Assembly: GCA_019137255.1 (NCBI GenBank)
Contig: WPDH01000255.1
Coordinates: forward strand, 1-64,000
Length of the DNA: 64,000 nt
DNA from: Corinectria fuckeliana
Lineage: Eukaryota; Ascomycota; Sordariomycetes; Hypocreales; Nectriaceae
Reading direction: 5' to 3'
The translations under genes and the position numbers were made by a program. The notes beneath the pieces are model-generated. The model searched no databases and was not told the origin of the DNA. It saw only the letters and a list, made by a program, of their open reading frames with translations. Of the stretch, positions 11,801 through 22,297 are shown one piece after another. Position 1 is the stretch's first letter. Each line of letters opens with the position of its first letter.

Positions 11801-12960
11801 TTGCGTGCGTCAACGTCTGCCCTATCCCCGAGCTCCGACCGACCACCTAGCTGACCTGGCACAGTAAGGAACTTCAAAGATTGGAGGTACCCTTCTCAAC
11901 CCCCTGGGACAAGGATCCGTATCGAGACCCCATGGGCTACTTTGAGAAGCGAAACGCCACCTTGACCTACTTTCCACCCCTATTGCATGCCATTACCAAT
12001 CATTGGTGGGCGTTTGCACTGCATCTTTTACGCAGTGGAGCGTCCTTGGAAGAGAAAATCACCGCCCACTTTGACGTTCTTGGCGCGGCCATGGCTTCCC
12101 GCTCGACAGAACAAATTTCGTTCCTGTTTAGAGGCTGTGACGATGGAACCCGAGGGTCGCAGTTCCTGCCACCGACTTACCGCCAAGACGGGGGATATCC
12201 CGTTTTGTGCCTCTATTTCCAGACTGCTTCCCTGGGGAGACGGCTTCGTCCAAGCAAAGACAAAGAGTCCGACGTCAACTGCTACCAGTACCTCCTCGAT
12301 CACTATCCCGACGCCGACGACTCTCCCTCATTTAGAGCTTTTGATGTCATTTCCGGAAACCACACCTCTCTTTCCGCACAAGCAATGCGCCACAATGTGA
12401 AGAGTCTAGTGTCGCTCATCCAAGCCCGACCGACCATGTCACAGCCTCCCAGGCAGAAACTCATTCACTACTTGATCAGATCACCGGCAGATATCCTTCA
12501 TCCCGTTGAGCTTTCCGCCGTTTTGGATAGCAGGCCCGGCTTAACCCTGCTGCACTTCTCGCCCAGTCTATTGTGGCCGGAAACACTCCACCTATGGATC
12601 TGTCCACTAGCCATTGCTGTTTGGTTTTTGCTTTGTCGGTGGTTCCTAGGTGATGAGCTGGACTACTGGGCTCCTGATGACTGGTTCATTAGTTTTTGGC
12701 CGGGACTAGTGACTGGTGTTGTTGTGGTCGTGACTCTCTTTATATCTTGTGTCATGGCCATTTTTGAAATTGGCCTCTTTCTCGAACGCACGAGGTGTCT
12801 GTGGGTGCATATTCAGGCACTCGGTTGGATGGGTAGTCCCTTTTTCACAGTTCTGTTTCTTCCTGTTTTGGTTTGGCTTGGGTTGACTGCTGTCACGATG
12901 ATTCTAGTTGTCTCAGCTAAGAGACATTCTGGTTACCTCTTGCTTCCATTTATATTTTAG
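8838..12960 (+). CDS. Protein kinase with Sel1-like and ankyrin repeats and C-terminal membrane helices
   Basis: Four exons: 8838-10048, 10092-11496 (or 11501), 11548 (or 11556)-11804 and 11865-12960; ~1,322 aa. The kinase domain (~105-390) keeps its catalytic residues: Gly loop GHGTTF (107-112), Lys141, HGDLKPGN with Asp244 and Asn249, DFG at 273-275 and APE at 296-298. Sel1-like helical repeats follow, then three to four ankyrin repeats (GDSPLIAACRFGQ, LLDLGANASSRN, LLDKGADPDA). Three hydrophobic helices close the protein (from ~1205), so it should be membrane anchored. Intron 2 is ambiguous: GTGATG donor with CAG acceptor, or GTAAGT donor with AAG acceptor; both keep the frame. Presumed Ser/Thr kinase; substrate unknown. 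The HeLo pseudokinase 4.7 kb away is a conceivable partner. Confidence 0.8.
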
Positions 12961-13037
12961 CGGGGGGACTAATAAGGTGGTATAATATTGTTAATATAGA
13001 GGTGTAACTCTTATAGTAGTATAACCCTTATAATATC

Positions 13038-13794
13038 TGTGACGGCTAGGTCAAACCTAGGGGTATAAGGTAGATCTAGGACGTGGGAGTATTATGAACT
13101 AGTGGTTCAGGATGTTATAGTGAGCAATATAGGTCACGATCTGGTAATAGGAGAATAGTAGATTTAATATAACTAAGTGTGTTAATAGCTGGTGAGGCTA
13201 TCTCTATGTAAGTGCTAAGTGAATGTGTATTTATTGTGATGGTGCTGAGCGGCACCACAGGAGTTTAATGCGCGTAGGGCCTAGCAGTTAGGCGGTCACT
13301 ACTTAAAGCGGTTGCTTTACCCAGTCTTAAGCAGGGCACGCTTTTTCTCTTCTTACAATTTGAACCCGCCTTTTGTCTCTTTGCCTTACCTTGCCCAAGC
13401 TATCGCAGCAGCTCTTATCGCCTGGATTCATTTCTGTCAGCTAGAAAATTTCTAGAAGCACTGTATCTAGTGTCTAAAAGCTGTTTAAGCCAAATTTTGC
13501 TTTTTGTGGTTGCTTGAGCTTCGATTTTATCTGCGTATTCTTATTTCTAGTTGACAGCTTTGGTCGGTGGTTGGTCTACACTGGCTGCATCTCGCACCAA
13601 CAAAATATACTCTGGTATGTTCCTTAGATCACAGTTGGCAATAGTGATCCTGTTAATGGATCACGGTTGAGAATAGTGATCCTGTCCTCAGATCACGGTT
13701 GGGAATCGTGATCTGCGCGTGATTGGCTAGAAATGTGTGGGGGTGCGCATGCCTTATGCGCGCCACGTGACAGGGTGCAACCTGGGCCGTGACA
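13038..13794 (-). mobile_element. Repeat element copy 1, ends TGTGACGGC / GCCGTGACA
   Basis: A 757-bp unit bounded by TGTGACGGC at the left and GCCGTGACA at the right. Its first ~153 bases are the reverse complement of 14681-14831 with scattered transitions. The TG...CA ends suggest a solo LTR; the long inverted match with the second copy would also fit a terminal-inverted-repeat element. No coding sequence and no convincing target-site duplication is visible (left flank ATATC, right flank CTATG). Confidence 0.6.
13627..13714. repeat. Three 32-bp tandem repeats, each an imperfect palindrome
   Basis: Units start at 13627, 13659 and 13691. Each reads GATCAC(A/G)GTTG, two variable bases, then AAT(A/C)GTGATC, so every unit can fold on itself through GATCAC/GTGATC. 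They sit inside repeat copy 1. The differences among units include transitions, as RIP would leave. Confidence 0.85.
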
Positions 13795-14442
13795 CTATGT
13801 AAAATTAAAAAGAGAGTAAAAAGCTTTTCTCTTTATTAAACTCTCTAAGATTAAAATATTAGATAAAAGATGAGCTGTTTTACCTCTAAGAGGTAAGAAG
13901 TTAAAAGTAAAATTAAATATAACTTATAATACTATATGTTTAAAGAATATTAAAATAAGTCTTAATATTTCCCTTTATAGCTAGAGCAGCTTAAGCTTAC
14001 CTAAGTATAAAAGTGCTAATATAATACTAGCTAAGAGTTTTTAACAGGTGTTAGTAAAATATATATAGGAGAGGTATAAAGCGCTAATAGCTCCACTTAG
14101 GGAAAATAAATTAAGAAGAGTATAGTAAAGTTGCTAGGTATTTCACCTACAGGTTAAGCTAATTAAAGTGACAACTTCCTAAGCAGGCTAATAAAGGCTG
14201 TGATTTTCTGACAGCCTAAATTAGCTTGCCCCTAATCCTTCTAATACTCTATTTTTAAGATAAAAGCCCTAATTATACATACTAGCATAGCGTATACCAG
14301 CATTGCTTTCACCCCTAAAGTGAGATTATATAAGGTCACAGACTAGACCTAAAGAGCGTGACGTGACTGTCAGGCTAGTCAGGCTGTATAATAGCCAACC
14401 TTGGAGACTGAAGCTTGTTACCCTACAGTCGTAGAAAAAAAG
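13795..14442. repeat. AT-rich, partly RIP-like core between two inverted repeat copies
   Basis: Stop-rich A/T-biased sequence without an open frame, less extreme than 1-1840. It may be a remnant of the internal part of an element or unrelated nested DNA; the sequence does not decide. Confidence 0.5.
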
Positions 14443-14831
14443 TGTCACGGCCCGGGTTAGGACCAGGCGGTTAGAACCGGCAGAATCCTCTTAGTACCCA
14501 CCTTTTCCTTCCTGTCACACAAGACTACATATACATGTCAAACAGGCTCCGTTTAACACGGTTTAACACTAACTGACATATGCACGTTAAACAGGCACTA
14601 TTTAACACAGTTCGACCATACTATAGCTATAGTATATATACACTCTCTTAGCATATTAGACTAGAGCCTTAAGCTCCTTAGCTATTAACACACTTAGTTA
14701 TATTAAATCTACTATTCTACTATTACTAGACCGTGACCTATATTACTCACTCTGACGTCCTAAACCACTAGTTTAAACACTCTCACGTCCTGGCTCTACC
14801 TTACACCCCTAGGTTAGACCCAGCCGTCACA
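14443..14831 (+). mobile_element. Repeat element copy 2, ends TGTCACGGC / GCCGTCACA
   Basis: A 389-bp unit starting TGTCACGGCCCGGG and ending AGCCGTCACA, in the orientation opposite to copy 1. Its last 150 bp (14681-14831) are the least mutated version of the sequence also found reversed at 13038-13191 and RIP-mutated at 1379-1529. It contains a ~50-bp spaced duplication of an AAACAGGC...TTTAACAC motif (14538 and 14589). It is probably a solo LTR or a non-autonomous element; the A-rich flanks make a target duplication impossible to judge. Confidence 0.6.
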
Positions 14832-15254
14832 AAAAAGGTCATAGAGATCCTAATATTAACAGGGAAATTAAACTTGTGAGCGTACAAGGAATAGATTGTG
14901 AGCTGCACACAAAAGCTAGTGTTTACCCTTTCCTTTCTCCTACCATATATCTAACCATCCCCTATAAGCGAATCAAAGAAAATATCTAGCCCCTATATCC
15001 TGATAATACGCGTACCCTCGTTAAAGGAAATGCATTGTTTTCTAACAGCGTTTAGACGGTGATCAGCTCACCAGCGGAGGTGGTAAGAAAGGACATCAAA
15101 TTCTCCCGGGATTCGGCACAAAGCTAGTCAACAGTAACGCAGGCAGTCGTTTCAGGCTTGAGGAAGCTGGTTAGCAATAGAAACGAGTAGAGGGCTACGT
15201 GATTATATAGTCTTTATTAAAAGTAGTCAACTATGAGAGAGAGCCACTAGGAGT
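14832..15254. other. Intergenic, no gene seen
   Basis: Sequence between repeat copy 2 and the 3' end of the LaeA-like methyltransferase. No ORF or RNA gene is supported; it probably contains the methyltransferase 3' UTR. Confidence 0.5.
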
Positions 15255-16821
15255 TTAATTCACAGGCTTGCGTCCGTAGATATAGCGCAAGTACATATAT
15301 CCATGAATGTGCCTGCTCTTTAGGACCTTTCGCATGCCCATCAAGAAGATTTGGTACTCGTCCTTTGACCAGCCTAGGATGTTATGCCACAGCATTAAAG
15401 TGTACCCTGTTAGAAATCAGCACTATGCGTTAAGAGAGATACTCAGAGGACTTGACGCGAGCAAGGGCACGGCTCTCCAAAAGGCGGAAATCCTAGGAAG
15501 CCTCACCTTCTAGATCGTTCTCCATTGTCAACTTGAGAAACTGCCCAACCTCCCGAATCCCGGGATCTTTTGGCCAACCGCCAACGGGGACCTAACAAAT
15601 GTCAGAAAATGCAAGGCCATCTACCCACCAGCAGCGTAATCAATCATACCTTGTAATCGACCTGGTGGACATCGACAAACCCAGCCTCCTTCATTGCCTC
15701 GACCTGCAGATTTTCCTTGACAACCGAAAAACTCCGGCCAAACCTTTTGCCGCCTTCGCGGTACAAGTCATTCCACGTCTCTATCGCAGCCTCGCCGTCA
15801 ATGGTGCCGTCGTCGCTCTCAAAGGCAGGATCCATCTCGCAAGACTGTACCCAGCCGCCGGGCTTGGCGCAGCGATACGCCTCCTTGAGGAGCGTGTTCC
15901 AGTCGGCAATGGCACCAAAGAGGTATCGCAGGTGGACAAAGTCGAATGTGTTCTCTGACCAGCTCCAGCTATCTGTTGCGTCGTCGAGTTCGAACTTCAG
16001 GTTTGGCGGAACCCAGGCTGGTTGGATGGGGGACAGGTCGGTCCCAGTGATTTTGGCTTTGGGGAATTCATCGGCAAAGTCACTGTAGACGCCTGTGAGC
16101 GAGCAAATCATACGAATCTAATAAGAAGGCGTGGGTACATTGCCCATGATCCTACGACATGGTATTAGTACTTCTATTATATCATTGATATTTGGCCGAC
16201 ATACCTGTGCCTGTCCCTACATCAAGGACTTTCTACAGAGTGTCAGCGCTGAACGTGATAGCTAGATGATGGCTCCAACCTCAACATCGTCTTTGATGGG
16301 CGCGAGGAAAAGCTTTCCTCCAAGGAGAAGCGTAAGATAGTGGTGTCTAGCTAAGCGTTAACGATTTCGGATACAACTAGTTGCCCCGGGCCTTGTCTGA
16401 GATTTACGTGATATCAACCGATTCATTCTGCTGCTCGTCATTGGGCGTGAAGTACTGGGTGCTGAACTTTTCACTGTGAAAAGTCCGACCTTGAATTGTT
16501 CGGTACTCGAGGATGCTTGACGTGATGGACGCAGTTGAGCTCGCCCTGGTCAGGGATGTAAGTAGTTGAATGGGGCTGCATTGCTGCGAGCACTTACGCG
16601 TCAGTTCCAACTGCGGAATCGTCATCGCTGCTACCTTCTTCCTGCATTGGTGTAAGAATCGTCGTCTGTCGGTCCCGCGGTTCTTCGTTTACCTCTGGTG
16701 CATCAGCGGGAATCAGCTCCGCATGGGAGTGAGGGGCTGGCGCGGGGGTTATCTCCGAGTCGTCCGCTGTGCTCTGGGCAAGGACACCAGCAGTCGCTGG
16801 CGTTTCGAGCTGGTCCGCCAT
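15255..16821 (-). CDS. LaeA-like SAM-dependent methyltransferase (first of two)
   Basis: Eight exons read in one frame: 16821-16598, 16545-16408, 16346-16280, 16232-16205, 16151-16139, 16082-15650, 15591-15507 and 15406-15255; 379 aa. The disordered acidic N terminus (~75 aa) precedes SSILEYRTIQGRTFHS and NDEQQNES. Then comes the SAM-binding core: KVLDVGTGTG, AIDFADEFP, GTDLSPIQPAWVPPNLKFELDDA, and FDFVHLRYL...KPGGWVQSCEMDP. The C terminus WHNILGWSKDEYQIFLMGMR is typical of LaeA-like proteins. These affect secondary metabolism and development in fungi, or act as small-molecule methyltransferases; the substrate is unknown. Exon 5 is only 13 nt long and is required for the GSWAI segment. The gene lies next to repeat-rich DNA and no biosynthetic cluster is visible. 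Confidence 0.85.
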
Positions 16822-18801
16822 CTCTAAAGCATACTTTATTCAGATTAACGAGGGCAAGAGATCAGTCGTTGCTTGAGTAGTTTGCTGAAGAGAATCGCCT
16901 GTGCCAAGGTTTTAGGACGTCAATAAAGGGAATGAGGGGAAGAAGGATACAATGACCCGTTGAGATGGTCTGATCAAGTGGAGATGGTACGGCGGTCAGG
17001 GCAGGGTATTTGATTGATCAGGAAGCGAAAGGATTCCCCGACTAATGTCTAGATACATGCTAGGCATTTATTCGCGGTAGTAATGCTAGGAACCTACATT
17101 GTCAGCAGCGAATCCTGGAAGAAATAGACATAATTCTTTGCTAAAATATATTGCTGGCATAGGGACATCTAGTCTCAAGACACGACGAAATACCCTAACA
17201 GTACAGTGCAAAGCAGTAAAACCTGTTCTTGAAATGGGCTCCACGTGAGACTATTTAGGAAGTAATGAATGTCGGAATTAGTAGGGACTTTGAATATGTA
17301 CCAAGTAACAAAAGGAACTTTGCAAAGTCAGCAAGGGGAACGACAAGGGAACCAAGCTAGAGACTTCCAGGGGATACTGTTTCCTGTTGGTACCGAATGC
17401 CCTTTTTCTTTACTATGAGCTATAGACAGGCTGGCCCTTGGTAGTAGTGTCAACGTCTCGGGGGGGCAAGAAGCCAGCATTGATGGACGCGCGTATCCAT
17501 GAGCTTCTAGGCATCCCCCGAGACTATTTTCATCTCATTGCGAGCCGTACCCCTAGCCAGCTGCTGCGCCACGTAAACAGGTTCATTGTCAGATCACCGG
17601 GTTAGCAACGGCGGGTCTTTCCACCAAGCATCTCTAGCGGACAGTGTACTTCAGCTAGCCACTGCTCGCAGCTTGCCGGCGCATCGCTAAGGGTTGACAT
17701 CTGAGGGCAATGCATGATAAGACGATAAGTGTACTTCATCAGCCCAGCTGACAGACAATTCAAGAGGTACTGATGGCTCACCTTTTGCTACTGGATTATC
17801 AGCAGCTAGACACGGTCAAGTCCAAGATTAATGCAACGTCCATGGGGCTGCTTGGCGCAGAATCAAGCCAGACACTATGTGCTCTATCTTAGCATGTGGA
17901 CACAGAGCGAGCTGTACTGAGCGGCTTACCTCCATAAACTGAGAGGCTCGTATCCCCAACCCTGCGAGGCCCGAGGCAAGCCCTATCCCTTTAGGCAAGG
18001 CGGTCCTGTAAGAGGCCAGCTGAATGCCTGCAACAACCAGGTCCCTCGGAGTCAGCGGCTATAGAGCAGGTCGGTGGATGACATGTCAAATAGAACGACT
18101 AGGTGCGTTGCGTAGCTGATACTGGAGAAATGGTGGTTCAGGTCTCCGTGGACGCTGTTGCGTAGCAGTCTAGGGCCAAATGCAAACTGGGTTGGCCGCA
18201 GCACTGTCACTTCTGGCTGCATATGAATAACTCCGCTCCTTGGTATTCGCCACTCATCTACCATTGACCAATAATACAAGCGTAGAGTGGACGGTCACCC
18301 CTCAGCAAGCCGCTTTTGTAAGCCTGGCGGCTTGGATGCATAGAATGACAGGGAGTATCCGAGCACATGCATAAACTCTCAAGCTCACTCGACCGGATTG
18401 AGTCATATGGTCAGGGGAACTGACTGCCTGCTTCAGCCTCTCGTTGAGAAGACTAGACAATGCATTAGGTCTATCGAGAATCTGGCCGCAGATTCAGCTC
18501 CCCACATTCACTATTCTTGCAGATCAACGACTGTGAGTTGTTCTCTCATTCACCAAGCTCAGCCAATATGTCGACGTGGCGGATGACATATGGCGGCTTG
18601 TGGACGGCTGAATATGGAGCAGGATCGTGTCTAGGACAGAGAAGCAACATTGCCTTAGTAGAAGGATCTCACAACTCGCGACTTTAAGAGCACAGGCTTT
18701 CCATCTTTCTTGAATCTCTTCACCAAGACAAGCAACAACCAGCAGCTCCAGACCAGCCAGCTTTCCCTTGCCCTCGCACTTCCTTCCACCTTACCGAATA
18801 A
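16822..18801. other. Long intergenic region, no supported gene
   Basis: About 2 kb separating the first LaeA-like gene (minus) from the Cys/Pro-rich gene (plus). Open frames are short (for example 18052-18279 minus, 75 aa) and show no domain. The last ~100 bases are C/T- and CAAC-rich, like a leader of the next gene. A missing first exon of that gene could be hidden here. Confidence 0.45.
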
Positions 18802-19668
18802 CAACTTATCCAATCTTCACACTGCAACACGAACACCAACATCAACGACAATAAGAACACCAACTCCAACACCAACATCAACAGCTTCACACCTCCGAAG
18901 CCCGAGCTTGTCCCAGTTGACGATCCCGTTCCCGAGCTCCCTCCGGTTGTCGTCGACCCTATCCCCGATCCTGAAGCCTGTGACGATACTGAGGATGAAC
19001 CTGTCGAGGACAAGCCCGTTCCCACCAACACCAACAACAACACGAACATCAACGACAACACAAACACAAACACAAAAATCAACGGCTTCAAGCCTCAATA
19101 TGAGACCCCGATCAAGAAGGAACCTCCAAAGGTCAAGGCGAAGCCCAAGCCCCGCCGGACACCCACCAACACCAACATCAACAACAACACGAACACCAAC
19201 ACCAACACCAACACGAACATCAACAACAGTACAAACACCAACACCAAGGTCAACGGCAACCTCGACCCCAACTCGTGGCCTTTCCACGGCACCATCATCC
19301 TCCATTGCCCTTTCTGTCCTCCTGACAATGGCTCAATCACCATCTGTCCCCCGGCCCCCAAGCCTGTTTGTCCTTCCGACTCGGAGTGCCCCTCTGAGCC
19401 GGAATGTCCCTCTGAGCCGGAATGTCCGTCACCTGATATTTGCTGCCCCCCTCCTCCTTGCGAGCTTCCTCCACCTATTTGCGATCCATGCCCACCGCCC
19501 CCTTGCGAGCCTTGTCCGCCGCCTCCTTGTGAACCTTGCCCGCCTCCTCCGTGTGATCCATGTCCTCCTCCTCCTTGCGATCCGTGCCCACCGCCAATTC
19601 CTTTCTGTCCCCCACCAATCGTCCAGCCCTGCCCGCCCCCCATGTGCGGTGGGGGTGGGTGCTGCTGA
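18802..19668 (+). CDS. Asn-rich, Cys/Pro-repeat protein, 5' end unresolved
   Basis: A 288-codon frame is open from a stop at 18799 to TGA at 19666-19668, without an in-frame ATG before the last few codons. Order: Asn/Thr runs (NTN repeats), an acidic Pro segment (VPVDDPVPELPPVVVDP), more NTN runs, WPFHGTIILHCPFCPPDNG, then SECPSEPE-type repeats and five (C-D/E-P-C-P-P-P-P) octapeptides, ending MCGGGGCC. The octapeptide copies differ almost only at third codon positions of this frame (TGC/TGT, CCA/CCG/CCT, GAG/GAA), which supports this frame and strand over the overlapping Gly-rich minus-strand frames. Dense Cys suggests metal binding or disulfide cross-linking; this is inference. The start may lie in an unrecognised upstream exon, use a non-AUG codon, or be lost. 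Confidence 0.55.
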   Translation, partial: QLIQSSHCNTNTNINDNKNTNSNTNINSFTPPKPELVPVDDPVPELPPVVVDPIPDPEACDDTEDEPVEDKPVPTNTNNNTNINDNTNTNTKINGFKPQYETPIKKEPPKVKAKPKPRRTPTNTNINNNTNTNTNTNTNINNSTNTNTKVNGNLDPNSWPFHGTIILHCPFCPPDNGSITICPPAPKPVCPSDSECPSEPECPSEPECPSPDICCPPPPCELPPPICDPCPPPPCEPCPPPPCEPCPPPPCDPCPPPPCDPCPPPIPFCPPPIVQPCPPPMCGGGGCC

Positions 19669-20733
19669 GTTGAAAGGGACTTGTAACGGTTACGCAGGGA
19701 CAGAAAGTAATACGCGGTCGCCATCACGGCTGGATATATCACTCCTGTTGGGTTGGCGATGCTGGTGGAAGTAGCTAAGGAGATATATGCATTCTTGGTC
19801 GAGCTCCTGCAGGATCTTTCGGCTCTTCTGAATTGCTTCCCTGCCGGGGATATTTCCTTTTTCACGTGGGATTCTCAGTGTGGACATTCTCTTATTGCCT
19901 TGCGTGGTTATTTTCCTTTGTTGAGTGGATGTTGGTGGGGAGACTATCTCTTTAGCAGTCCAATTTGATATCTAAATTGAGCCTAATCTGATTTATGCTA
20001 CTATTACGCAGAGGACATCTCAATTTGTCTCCAATCACGTGGTTGATTTCCTTTAGTAAATTGTGCGTTCTTTCCGTGGCAATGAGATGTGTATCTCATG
20101 CAGAAGGCTGAAGTAACCGGGTGACTGACTAGATTAGAGCCGGGCAACAAACCGTATAGATTTTGCCACCATCGTTACCACGGACCGTATTGAAGACTTA
20201 CAAAGAAGCGACAAATAATTAAACCTGCCACTGGGAGATAAAGTGAGGTAGGTAGAAGAAAAGATGCATCGCAGAGACGAGGAAACTGAGAACTAAAAGG
20301 GTATCTGAAGTAGAGCGTTTTGGTAAACAGGAAAGGCTAGCGTAAGGTGAAAATAGCCCATTTTCGCAAAAGTAGGCTAGAAAAAGCTTTACTCAATGGC
20401 TTTGAATTGGAGTGTAAAATAATTATCTGAATCTAATGACTTCGAGGATAGCTGCCATCTTTTGGGGCCGAGTCCCTCAATTTCGACCTAATTCTAGATT
20501 AGCTTCGGGGCCATCGGTAATCATTCTAAATAGAACATTATTCAGAAGTTATTAACTTATGACTACCATTGCTTTTCGTTTGTCCAGCTTACTCACTGCC
20601 TTTATATCGACTCTAAAGCGTCAAAGTATACAAAGAGTTCATTCTTCTCGCGAAAGAAACTGTCATTCTATTACATATCCTACCAAACGCTATGCCGCCT
20701 ACAAGCCCTTGAATGCGCATCCATAAAACGCCC
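19669..20733. other. Intergenic between converging genes
   Basis: About 1.1 kb between the stop of the Cys/Pro-rich gene (plus) and the stop of citrate synthase (minus). It presumably holds both 3' UTRs. No ORF with recognisable content. Confidence 0.5.
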
Positions 20734-22297
20734 TTAAAGCTTCGGCTTCGTAATCTCGCCCAGCTCGTTCTTGTAGGTAGCCAGGTGGTTCCTCCTGCTG
20801 TCGCCTCCGTGGCTGACCTGAACAGGAGCATCGAACACCTGGCTATCCTCCTTGAGCTGTCTGTCCTCGATCTCGACGTAGTCCCTCTGGCCGTGGCCCA
20901 GATACAACTGCCGGGGCCTCCAGATTTTGACGCCCGAGGGGCTGAGCATCTGCTGCCTCCAGTGAGCCAACCACCCGACGCATCGAGGGACGGCAAAAAG
21001 AACAGGGTAGAAGCTGGGATGGCACAGTTAGCATATAAGACCTTCGCATTTGAGCGAGGACGGCTACGTACTCCAAGGGAAAGCCCATGGCCTGGTAGAT
21101 CAAGCCGGAGTAAAAGTCGACGTTGGGGTACAGATTCCGACTGCGCATGAAGTCGCTCTCCCTGGCGTACTTGGCAAGCGTCAGAGCAGTATCCAGGAGC
21201 TGGTTCCGGCCGGTGACCTTGAAGACCTCGTCGGCCAGCTCGCGGATGACGGTCGAGCGCGGGTCGACGTTCTTGTAGACGCGGTGGCCAAAGCCGACCA
21301 GCACGCGCTCGCGCTTCTCGACCTTTTCCATAAACGCAGGCACATTCTCGGGCGACCCAATCTCCATGAGCATGCGGATGGCGCTCTCGGACGCGCCGCC
21401 GTGCGACGGCCCGTACAGCGCGGCGCACCCGGCCGCCACGACGCTGTAGGGATCGACCAGCGAGCTGCCGACCTGCAGGACCGTGGCCGTGGAGCAGTTG
21501 ACCTCGTGGTCGGCGTGGATGGTGAACAGGGCGTCGAGGGCCTTCTCGAGGACCGGGTGCGGGCGGTACTCGTGGCCCGACAGGTGGTCCAGCAGATACA
21601 GGAAGTTGCCCGTGTACGAGAGGCCCTGGGCCGGCCGGTTGAAGGGGCGGCCCTGGCGCATGCGGTACGACGCCGCGGCCAGGGTCGGCGCCTTGCCGAT
21701 GATGCGGAGGATCTGCTTGTCGAGCACCTCGAGCGCCTTCGCGTCCCCGGTGGCCGCGTCGGTGAACAGCTTCTGGCCGCGCAGCGACGGGTTCGCCTCG
21801 GGCGTGAAGGCGCCCATGGTGGCAAAGGCCGACGTCAGCATCGACATCGGGTGCGAGTCGTACCGGAACGACTTGAACATGGCCTCGATGTCGCTGTGGA
21901 TGTACGTGTGGTGCATGATCTCGTCCTGCCAGTTGGCGAACTGCGGCGTGGTCGGCAGCTCGCCGTAGAGCAGCAGGAACGCCGACTCGAGGAAGCTGCT
22001 CTTGTGCACCAGCTGCTGGATGGGGTAGCCGCGGTAGCGCAGGATGCCGTCCTGGCCGTTGATGTAGGTGATCTTGCTCTGCACCACGGCCGTGTTCATG
22101 TAGGCCGGGTCGTACACCCGGAGGCCCTGGCTCGTCTCGTCCTCGGGGCGGTCGCCTGCATCTCGCGGCTGGGCCTTGATCTTCTTGATGTCGGTGGCGA
22201 GCACGGCGTTGTGGTTGATGGGGATCTCATAGGCCTTTCCCGTGCGGTTGTCGACGACGGTCAGCGACTGGCGGGGGACGACGCTCTTGATGGCCAT
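20734..22297 (-). CDS. Citrate synthase, probably peroxisomal (PKL tail)
   Basis: Exon 1 is 22297-21072 and exon 2 is 21013-20734, with a 58-nt intron (donor GTACGT); 501 aa. The enzyme condenses oxaloacetate and acetyl-CoA to citrate. Catalytic landmarks are present: HADHEVNCST (His264), GPSHGGASES (His299), GFGHRVYKNVDPR (His338) and NVDFYSG (Asp394); FYPVLFAVPR follows the splice joint. The N terminus MAIKSVVPRQSLTVVDNRTG lacks a mitochondrial presequence. The C terminus EITKPKL resembles a PTS1 peroxisomal signal, so a glyoxylate-cycle or beta-oxidation role is favoured over the TCA cycle. The coding region is markedly GC-rich with C/G-ending codons, suggesting high expression. Localisation is inferred. 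Confidence 0.93.

Noticed and set aside
13038..14831. Reading the whole 1.8 kb as one terminal-inverted-repeat DNA transposon
   Set aside because: Each arm has its own second end (GCCGTGACA at 13794, TGTCACGGC at 14443), flanks share no target duplication, and no transposase frame exists; two separate copies fit better.
19095..19865. 256-codon Gly-rich minus frame, and the 162-codon Val-rich minus frame at 18817-19305
   Set aside because: Both mirror the Cys/Pro and Asn repeats on the plus strand; repeat divergence is synonymous in the plus frame, so these are shadows.
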